This document shows positions 57,858 to 64,000 of a stretch of 64,000 bases of DNA, piece after piece. Under the pieces are notes generated by a model that was given only the letters and a program-made list of their open reading frames with translations, was not told the origin of the DNA and did not search any database. Each line of letters begins with the position of its first letter. Position 1 is the stretch's first letter. Source of the stretch: Paramoeba atlantica (Eukaryota; Discosea). The position numbers and the translations under genes were made by a program. The DNA is taken from contig CDRNVI010000032.1 of assembly GCA_977017575.1 (NCBI GenBank), forward strand, positions 124,001-188,000, given 5' to 3'.

Positions 57858-58012
57858 GAAGTAATCAAGTTTAAGTGGAGAAAAGTTTAAAGTGTAAGCA
57901 AAAAGGGACGTGAAATTTTGAAAATTCATAAATTTGCGAATATTGGTTCAGTTTAACCGAAGTAACCTCTATATTTTTGTTTAAAGTAAAAGAGTCTGTA
58001 TCTTAAACTACG

Positions 58013-58918
58013 TTACTGCAGTTTCTTTATTCGCGTCCCATGTACCAAAACACCCGTTAAGGAACAAGGAAGTAGAGATTCGTACATTCTACCACGCAGT
58101 TCCTCATTGTTGGAAAGATTTAAGTGCGTCAGATTTTGTGGAAGTGCATCAAAATATGATTGACCCGAAAACAAATTTCTGTTCAAATCAAAAACTCTCA
58201 ATCCATCAGGTAGTTGTCTCAAATCTAGCATTCCTTCCAGAGTATTGCGACTGAGGTTAAGCTCTGTCAGAGAATCTGGTAACTGACAAAGGCTAATTTC
58301 ACCAAACAGTTGATTGTGTGCCAAGTTAAGTACCGACATTGTTTCAGGTAGCTGATCTAAGTTGATGCTACATTTGAATCGATTCTGAAAACCTTTCAAG
58401 ACCTTAAGGTGAGCGGGTAGTTCAATCAGGTTAATTTCACCCACAAAAGCATTGCGTGACATTTCAAATTGTGTTAGTTGCTCTGGCAGATAGCTAAGTG
58501 GCACTTCTCCAGATAAATTATTTCCATGAATCTGCAGAACAACAAGGGAAGTAGGCAAATAATTCCATGAAGGGATTCCTCTTATACCAAAAAATCCCCA
58601 CTCAATTTTCGCAACTAGTGCTTGCGCACTGCACTCCACACCTGTCCATTCACAAGCGGAAAAAGTCGTATTCCATGAACTGTGCCTGTTGCTGATATTT
58701 TGAATAAATCTTGTAAGCTCATACTCTGGAGGCAGGCTTGTTCCACGAACTCTTCCTCGAGGAGCATAATCGGGTTTAAGCGTTTTGCTAAGAGAGACAG
58801 ACGTACTCGGTGCTGCGGTATCAGCCTCTGTATCACTCTGTACCGTGTGATTCGTTTTTAATCTTTTGCGGGCAGGTTGAAAAACATCATGAAAAAGAAT
58901 CCGTGTCGTTGTGTGCAT
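58013..58918 (-). CDS. Leucine-rich repeat family protein, copy 5
   Basis: A 301-residue intact member and the longest in the window. A ~45-residue unstructured lead precedes the common module (RGRVRGTSLPPEYELTRFIQ) and cap (SWNTTFSACEWTGVEC). Eight or so repeats of roughly 23 residues follow, for example LPEQLTQFEMSRNAFVGEIN, LPETMSVLNLAHNQLFGEIS and LPDSLTELNLSRNTLEGMLD. It ends TRIKKLQ, similar to copy 1's TKIIKKK. There is no signal peptide or membrane helix. The lead contains a basic cluster (RKRLKTN) that could be a nuclear signal. Role unknown. Confidence 0.88.
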   Translation of the reverse strand: MHTTTRILFHDVFQPARKRLKTNHTVQSDTEADTAAPSTSVSLSKTLKPDYAPRGRVRGTSLPPEYELTRFIQNISNRHSSWNTTFSACEWTGVECSAQALVAKIEWGFFGIRGIPSWNYLPTSLVVLQIHGNNLSGEVPLSYLPEQLTQFEMSRNAFVGEINLIELPAHLKVLKGFQNRFKCSINLDQLPETMSVLNLAHNQLFGEISLCQLPDSLTELNLSRNTLEGMLDLRQLPDGLRVFDLNRNLFSGQSYFDALPQNLTHLNLSNNEELRGRMYESLLPCSLTGVLVHGTRIKKLQ

Positions 58919-59371
58919 TAAAATGTGTATATCGTATGTTTAGAAAACAGAAGTCAAGAAATCAGGAGACAAATTGTTAAGAAAACGGAGTTTTCTTTTC
59001 GACTCTAATAATCAGATATCTTTTCGACTCTAATAATCAGGTTCTCTAACTGCAAGTATGAAGGTTGAAAAAATGAAGGTAACCTAAACGACACCCCCGT
59101 TCCCTCGTTTTCCCGGTACTATGTATATGATTAAAGTACTGTTTGTTTGGGTCTAAAAAGGTGGTTGTATTTCTCCAACTAGTAGTTTCTCTTACTCGAG
59201 ATTCGAACGAAAGACGCTATAAGCAACAAAAACAGTATAGAGAGAAAGAAAAATCAATAATATGAAACGTAAAAAGGGGTCCTAGTGCAACAGTGCCACT
59301 TATCGCAGTTCGGAAAGATTAGGAGGGCTATTTACTACTTTATCATTACTTAGTAATAGTAGTACTTAGTC
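58919..59371. other. Intergenic gap with a 22-bp tandem duplication
   Basis: The string tcttttcgactctaataatc is duplicated in tandem near 58994 and 59016. An acacccccgttcc string at about 59090 resembles the terminus-like motif at 54703. No gene is visible. Confidence 0.5.
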
Positions 59372-60667
59372 CTATAATACCACTGAATTATAGCGAAGTA
59401 CAAGGCGTGAATCTTGAATTTGTATAGTAGAACCGCTTGACAGAGAAGGTGTTTGGTTGTACCCCAGATGTGTAAACGTTTGTTGGCCCGGCTTAGATGA
59501 GATAAACACAGGATATTTTCCATAAACAATGACGTGGTACGACTTGTTATTCCAAAAGACAGCGGCATGCATTCGGCTCACCTTACGCGAAGATTTAGTA
59601 GGGTTGTGTAAAGCAAGATTTAGGAAGGGCACAGAATAGGAAGATGAAAGATCAAGAGCCCGCTCATTCACTTGAGAGGTATATTGCCCTTGGAGTGGCT
59701 GGTCATTTTTTATCACATTTTTTGATTTTATTGTGTCATTATTTTCTGCTTTCTCCGGAGAATGCCTGCTAGAAGATTCATGTGTGGGAGAACAATTTTT
59801 CGAGGTTTGCGCAGCCAATATTTCTTTTCTTTCTTCTTTCCTACCTAGCACAGCATATGCGCGAAATTCCAGGAGAACAGTTCCTTTTTCATTAGTAATG
59901 TATGCCCAAGGCGGGGGTACTTCTAAGCGAGTGAGTGAAGAGGCATATAGCACGGAGCTCTCTTGCCGTCTCCGCTTTTTCCTGGAAGACATTTCACTAA
60001 GAAGCTGTCTTTCTGGTGGGAGTCGGTACACCGGATTCACCTCCTCACTCTGAATCTCCTGGTCCTGATAATCTACGGAGAGTCCTGCGGCTTCACATAA
60101 TTCGTTCCACGAGAGAGAAGCTTTTGCTGCGTCCGTATTGTCATTAGCGATAACATCAGAGTTATTGTTTATTGCGTTAGAGGATGGCTGACGTGTAGGA
60201 CCCTCCGCAATGATGGAATCGTGAAGTTGCTTGAGTCGTTGAAAAGCAAGAAGTACCATGAAATATCCGGAGTGAGACATAAGGGCCCGGGCTTCAGAAT
60301 TTTCTACTTTGCTTGCAACAGAAGCGACCATCTCAGCGATGTTTGCAGAAGTGACTTGATGTTTAATAGGTTTCATGCATAGAGAGTCACATAAAAGGGG
60401 ATCTCTATGCAACATGTCGTGCATCCAGCCGAGTAAGCGCTCTTCAGATAAAAGTTGAACTGCGCCTGAGCTATCGGTTTTTAGGGTAAATTGATCGTGC
60501 TCATCTTTGTCTTGAACGGCCAGGTCCTCAGACATTTCGATAAAGGACGACAACCTTTTGTACACGCCGAATTCGGTTGGTGTCCTATACATCAAAGGAT
60601 TAATCCGCTTAGCTTCGTGATTTGAAGATGCAACTGAGAGACAACGGGTCTCAGGATTAGAGCACAT
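59372..60667 (-). CDS. FHA-domain protein (MCRS1-like C-terminal FHA)
   Basis: From the ATG at 60667 this is 431 residues. The C-terminal ~180 residues form a forkhead-associated domain: first strands PPWAYITNEKGTVLLEFR and AYAVLGR, a long Ser-rich insertion, then the phosphothreonine-binding core KVSRMHAAVFW (S-R-x-H) and the final LSSGSTIQIQDSRLVLRYN. FHA at the extreme C-terminus with a GKYPVFI strand recalls MCRS1/microspherule protein 1, a chromatin-complex subunit. The N-terminal half is helical, with a basic cluster (SSRKKRRRQESS) likely to be nuclear. FHA is confident; MCRS1 orthology is tentative. Confidence 0.75.
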   Translation of the reverse strand: MCSNPETRCLSVASSNHEAKRINPLMYRTPTEFGVYKRLSSFIEMSEDLAVQDKDEHDQFTLKTDSSGAVQLLSEERLLGWMHDMLHRDPLLCDSLCMKPIKHQVTSANIAEMVASVASKVENSEARALMSHSGYFMVLLAFQRLKQLHDSIIAEGPTRQPSSNAINNNSDVIANDNTDAAKASLSWNELCEAAGLSVDYQDQEIQSEEVNPVYRLPPERQLLSEMSSRKKRRRQESSVLYASSLTRLEVPPPWAYITNEKGTVLLEFRAYAVLGRKEERKEILAAQTSKNCSPTHESSSRHSPEKAENNDTIKSKNVIKNDQPLQGQYTSQVNERALDLSSSYSVPFLNLALHNPTKSSRKVSRMHAAVFWNNKSYHVIVYGKYPVFISSKPGQQTFTHLGYNQTPSLSSGSTIQIQDSRLVLRYNSVVL

Positions 60668-60817
60668 ACTTTGAGTGAAATGCCAAAACAACGAAAGATT
60701 TACCCTACAACATGGAGCTAAATAGAGCTCTATGACACCCTGCAGTACGTAGTGCGAGCTTTAGAGAACGAAGATGAAATCAATCAAATATTAGTACATG
60801 CATTCTATCACTTGCTA

Positions 60818-61513
60818 TTATCTTCTACATTTCTCAAAATTTGGATCACACATCATCATAAGAAGAAGCAAAAAAATGAAACCAACAGCTAAACACCCTG
60901 TAGCAACCATTCGCACATTGTTCCACCACATTTTGCTACTCAGTGTTTTAGAACCATGCTGAAAATTTTCAGCTCTAACTTTGAGCTCACTTGTGCGATC
61001 CATGAGCGTGTCGATGTTCTCCCCACGACTCAAAACAGCGTCAATATTTTCAAGCATTACATTTTTAACCTCATCGATTTGTTTCTTCACACTTGTGAGA
61101 CGATCCGTTCGAGGGTCATTGAAGTGATGAAGTTGTTGCTTCAGTGTGGGCAAAAAAAGAAGACTATGTCGCATAAGAGGAGCAGATGGCGTAAAAGACG
61201 AGATGGGCCCACGACTTAACACTGCGCAGTGCGCACGGTAGCGACATGAGATGTCCTCAAGAAAGCCGAACACAACGCGGAGAGGGGCTTGAGGTCCGCT
61301 AATGCAGAGGTAAAAAAGGCCTTGCTCATGTAGGTAGTGATAACACTGACCGTTCCATGTCCCACTGTTGCGATATTCCGAGTGCGGGAGGGAACGTAAT
61401 AATTGGGAATAAGATAAAGCGGAAGTCCCATGCATATCGCTCGTCGCTGAAGTCTCGCACAAGACCTCGCCGGACTCGGCTCCAATAAGAGTATGTGTGA
61501 TCACGTTGTCCAT
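60818..61513 (-). CDS. Longin R-SNARE, VAMP7-like
   Basis: From the ATG at 61513 (MDNVITHTLIG) this is 231 residues; an in-frame extension upstream is open but lacks longin-like sequence. The N-terminal longin domain (about 1-125) includes CYHYLHEQGLFYLCIS and VFGFLEDISCRYR. The R-SNARE helix follows (VKKQIDEVKNVMLENIDAVL), with the zero-layer Arg in LSRGENID. A single C-terminal membrane anchor (VATGCLAVGFIFLLLLMMM) and a short lumenal tail complete it. These tail-anchored proteins drive fusion in endosomal/lysosomal traffic. Length and order match VAMP7 (220 residues). Confidence 0.9.
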   Translation of the reverse strand: MDNVITHTLIGAESGEVLCETSATSDMHGTSALSYSQLLRSLPHSEYRNSGTWNGQCYHYLHEQGLFYLCISGPQAPLRVVFGFLEDISCRYRAHCAVLSRGPISSFTPSAPLMRHSLLFLPTLKQQLHHFNDPRTDRLTSVKKQIDEVKNVMLENIDAVLSRGENIDTLMDRTSELKVRAENFQHGSKTLSSKMWWNNVRMVATGCLAVGFIFLLLLMMMCDPNFEKCRR

Positions 61514-62108
61514 TTTATTTCTGTAATGGCGCGGCCCATAGAATCTTATCCGAGTGCACACATGTAGAAAAAGAATAATACTAAAGTAGCTGAGTATAGA
61601 ATGTAACGTACCACTCCCATCTTTCGTTCATTGATCTTAATCGTTTTGAAAATATAATTCACGTATAATTCACATCTTCATTTAATTAATGCATGATATG
61701 CCATGCAATTATGTATGTAAGTCTATCACCCATCTAAAGAGGAGATTGTGAGTACGAGCGTTTCACACAGTTCTTGAATTCCATACCACATTTAATAAGC
61801 TAACTCGTATATGTTAGAGATATTTCGTGAGAATGTAAAACGTGAAATTCGGTCGATGTCAAAGAATTACACTTGTTAAATAAGTTTATAATTAAACTTA
61901 TTTAGTTATAAATGGGTTATTGATGTTTAAGGCGATAATCAAACAGCTGTAAAAAAATACAAGACTCTATTGAAAACAACAACATAATTCATGTAAAATT
62001 TGATGAAAATGATCCTTCCGTTCTTAACACGTTATTCAGAAGCCCACTTCACGATAATGATTAAAGATCAGTACAGAGATCTCTTTTGTTAAGAAATTTT
62101 CTCTTCTA
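61514..62108. other. Intergenic gap
   Basis: A 595-bp AT-rich spacer. Close to the SNARE start the minus strand reads ttattctttttctac and later tacAG, seven bases before the ATG, a possible splice-acceptor arrangement. No reading frame, repeat or RNA gene was recognised. Confidence 0.5.
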
Positions 62109-64000
62109 CTAGTTTTCAAAAAAGCAGATGCTCGGCTTCGAAGTACGACACTTTTGCGCTGTAGCGAAATGTACATTATCATTTTCTACCACATCACGAT
62201 CGACAATATCAATGTGCGATACTGAGGTAAATTCCGCCAAAAATCCACGCTGTTCTAGTAGGGTTGCGTAATCGTTTACCGCAGGACAAAGCTTCTCTAC
62301 TTCATGTAAAATACTATTATCCCTAACATACGCTAGGAACGAGAGTGCATCTGCTACGTACTTAGATGTTTCGGCATGGTTTTTAAGGGGACTGGCATAT
62401 AGTTTTGCGACATCTCCATCAACAGCAAAAATTCCCTGTGTAACACCTTTTTCCTTTGATACTACAGTAAGAGCATGCCGCTGCCAGGAAGTGTAACACG
62501 AGGAAGCGAATATACGAACGGCATTGATTTTTGGACGCTTCTTTACCGCTTTCACTAAATTGCCTCGAATATCACACAAAGTATCCTGCAGTAGTTTCTG
62601 TGTCAGTTGCAACGCCAGACTGACTTTGGGGGCATCGGGCCATTGTACTCCAAAAGACTGAATTGATGGGAGCTTCCCGGGATATACCTCAACACAGTTT
62701 TGGTATATATGCTCTGCCGTATGGGGGGCTATAGGGCATAATAGTTTGGCCTGAACTTCCACATATCTGCGAGCAATGTCATGATGAAGTCCCTCAGCTC
62801 CGCAGTATAATTTCCATTCATCACGTGCGTTCGTCAGATCAAAAAACATGCAATGTAACACGTTTCGAAACTGCATATTCGTATACGCCTTCTCACATTC
62901 TACTATCGAGTGCGATATGTGATTGTCAAATATTTTATCAAAAAGGTTCCTTTTGCCGTCGCGCATCTTCTGCCTGGAACTGACAAAGTCCTCACAGAAA
63001 TCGATAATCTGGCCCAATTTCGAAATTATAGAAGGTAAATTGTTGGTAACAAAGTTAGGATCATCCAACGAATCACCCGCGTCGGCCAAAGCCAGTCGCG
63101 CAGCATCAGAAGTGTACTGATCAACAGTTTCCTTTAGGGTCCTAAAGTTACCTTTTGATTTGCTCATCTTTTCTTTGTTGACAAGGATGTGACCGTTACA
63201 ATAATATGCCCGAGGCCATAACTCTGGTTTGGTGGGCCAGACAGCGGCGTGATTATAAAGGCACATAGTTAAGTGATTCTGAATTAAATCTTTACCACTG
63301 ACTCGCAAATCTACAGGATACCAGTAAAGAAATTCTCTTCTCATGCGACGTAGGAGTGAACTTGGAATTCCACATTCAACAGGCTCGAATTCTCCAAAGA
63401 AAATGTAATTCCATACCTCGTTCGTCATGGACGACGCCTCAATGCCATAATCTGGAGAAGGACGTGATCCATCAATGTTATCCTCCCCATGCAACAAGTG
63501 GCATATGGTATAATACGCCATATAAATAGTGCTGTCCGAAAGAGAATCCACGAGATACTTCTCAGCCCCCGCGTACGGCAGTCGCGAGCCCAGACCAAAA
63601 GTTCGGCTACACGCCCAATCTCCCAACCACGACAGCGTCTCACAGAGACCATTTCGCACTGCGGGGCTGTAACATTCCATTGTTTGCGCGACATGGCGTT
63701 CTACAGCTTCTCTCCAACTCTCCTCCCCGTACCGGAGATACCACTGGTCGACCAGCGCCACCACGCATTCGTCTCCACTACGGGAGATGACCAACCCGTC
63801 GGGCTCGGAGTACGCAAGTGCCTGGCCACTTTCTGTCATCTCTTTCTTCGCCAGCATTTTAGCCGCGCTCACCGGTTTGCCACAGTACGGGCCTGTGATC
63901 ATAACCCCTCGATAGAAACCTTCACGATAGGTCATTTGCTTCGCGGCTAAAAGCTTCTCCGCGTCTTTTGGTCCACTGACTTGGTGGATAGCGCACGCCA
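62109..64000 (-). CDS. Cytosolic leucyl-tRNA synthetase, C-terminal part (runs off window)
   Basis: The frame is open to the right window edge, so the N-terminus and HIGH motif are outside. The visible ~630 residues match the archaeal/eukaryotic cytosolic LeuRS. AEKLLAAKQMTYREGFYRGV belongs to the family-specific insertion region after the editing domain. VALVDQWYLRYGEESWR and the catalytic-core segment ETLSWLGDWACSRTFGLGSR follow, then the ATP-binding loop KMSKSKGNF. An anticodon-binding helical domain (RNVLHCMFFDLTNARDEW) comes next, with a poorly conserved C-terminal extension. It charges tRNA-Leu in the cytosol. The stop is TAG at 62109. Secure. Confidence 0.95.
   Translation of the reverse strand, partial: ACAIHQVSGPKDAEKLLAAKQMTYREGFYRGVMITGPYCGKPVSAAKMLAKKEMTESGQALAYSEPDGLVISRSGDECVVALVDQWYLRYGEESWREAVERHVAQTMECYSPAVRNGLCETLSWLGDWACSRTFGLGSRLPYAGAEKYLVDSLSDSTIYMAYYTICHLLHGEDNIDGSRPSPDYGIEASSMTNEVWNYIFFGEFEPVECGIPSSLLRRMRREFLYWYPVDLRVSGKDLIQNHLTMCLYNHAAVWPTKPELWPRAYYCNGHILVNKEKMSKSKGNFRTLKETVDQYTSDAARLALADAGDSLDDPNFVTNNLPSIISKLGQIIDFCEDFVSSRQKMRDGKRNLFDKIFDNHISHSIVECEKAYTNMQFRNVLHCMFFDLTNARDEWKLYCGAEGLHHDIARRYVEVQAKLLCPIAPHTAEHIYQNCVEVYPGKLPSIQSFGVQWPDAPKVSLALQLTQKLLQDTLCDIRGNLVKAVKKRPKINAVRIFASSCYTSWQRHALTVVSKEKGVTQGIFAVDGDVAKLYASPLKNHAETSKYVADALSFLAYVRDNSILHEVEKLCPAVNDYATLLEQRGFLAEFTSVSHIDIVDRDVVENDNVHFATAQKCRTSKPSICFFEN

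Larger units (their letters stand above)
56648..57958 (+). mobile_element. Full-length Merlin-type DNA transposon, 1311 bp
   Basis: The terminal inverted repeats start ggtgaaactgaaccaatatt (left) and ggttaaactgaaccaatatt (right, reverse complement). They are bounded by identical 8-bp target duplications gaagtaac at 56640-56647 and 57959-57966. The interior carries a plus-strand ISXO2/IS1595-type transposase. An 8-9-bp duplication is the hallmark of the Merlin superfamily. Near-perfect ends and a transposase with a single frame break point to recent insertion. It sits 47 bp beyond the stop codon of LRR copy 5 and reads against all host genes. Confidence 0.93.

Noticed and set aside
1-64000. 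Bacterial or organellar origin of the window
   Set aside because: RPC11, GPN3, an R-SNARE, KRR1, NEMF and CHL1/DDX11 are eukaryotic nuclear genes, and ClpB carries a presequence-like N-terminus.

Overview
The window looks like nuclear DNA of an intron-poor unicellular eukaryote. Almost every gene is a single uninterrupted ATG-to-stop frame, yet the products are plainly eukaryotic: NEMF/Rqc2, RPC11, GPN3, KRR1, a CHL1/DDX11 helicase, a longin R-SNARE and cytosolic leucyl-tRNA synthetase. All of the roughly 29 host genes that can be supported lie on the minus strand over 63 kb. That uniform orientation, the lack of introns and a polypyrimidine-AG signal ahead of some start codons fit the one-way polycistronic clusters of kinetoplastids. 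A small, early-branching form such as Perkinsela is my best guess. This is inference: no spliced-leader gene or other diagnostic marker is visible, and several genes lack an obvious acceptor AG. The standard genetic code fits.

Layout from left to right: a repeat patch (1-860); NEMF, an LRR gene, a PPIL4-type cyclophilin-RRM protein, an RRM/CCHC protein, a disordered protein, a YbaB-like protein, a broken LRR gene, an HMG-CoA-lyase-like protein, GPN3 and RPC11 (1-15.2 kb); a transposon-rich island (15.5-19.6 kb); mitochondrial ClpB/Hsp78 and a WD40 protein (19.6-23.5 kb); a nested transposon cluster (23.6-25.4 kb); a broken LRR gene, AP endonuclease, CHL1/DDX11 and a MATH/coiled-coil protein (25.7-33.6 kb); a repeat-rich gap; a small unknown and a CobW/ZNG1-type GTPase (36.2-38.1 kb); another transposon island (38.9-42.2 kb); a Pol5/MYBBP1A-like nucleolar protein (43.2-47.1 kb); a third island with one element nested in another (47.9-49.4 kb); then an LRR gene, a small basic protein, a cytidine-deaminase-fold protein, KRR1, another small basic protein, a 54-residue basic protein, a full-length Merlin-type DNA transposon, an LRR gene, an FHA protein, an R-SNARE and LeuRS, which runs off the right end.

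Two themes stand out. First, five members of one LRR family sit singly between housekeeping genes, all in the same orientation; two are decayed. Second, the gene-free islands are built from class II DNA transposons and their short derivatives. Most have TA target duplications and several have CAGT termini, and one Merlin element has an 8-bp duplication. Several are nested, and one has a matching empty site in this same window. DNA transposons are, to my knowledge, absent from trypanosomatids, so if the host really is a kinetoplastid this would be notable. No retrovirus-like or Polinton-like element, CRISPR array, rRNA or tRNA gene could be recognised by eye.
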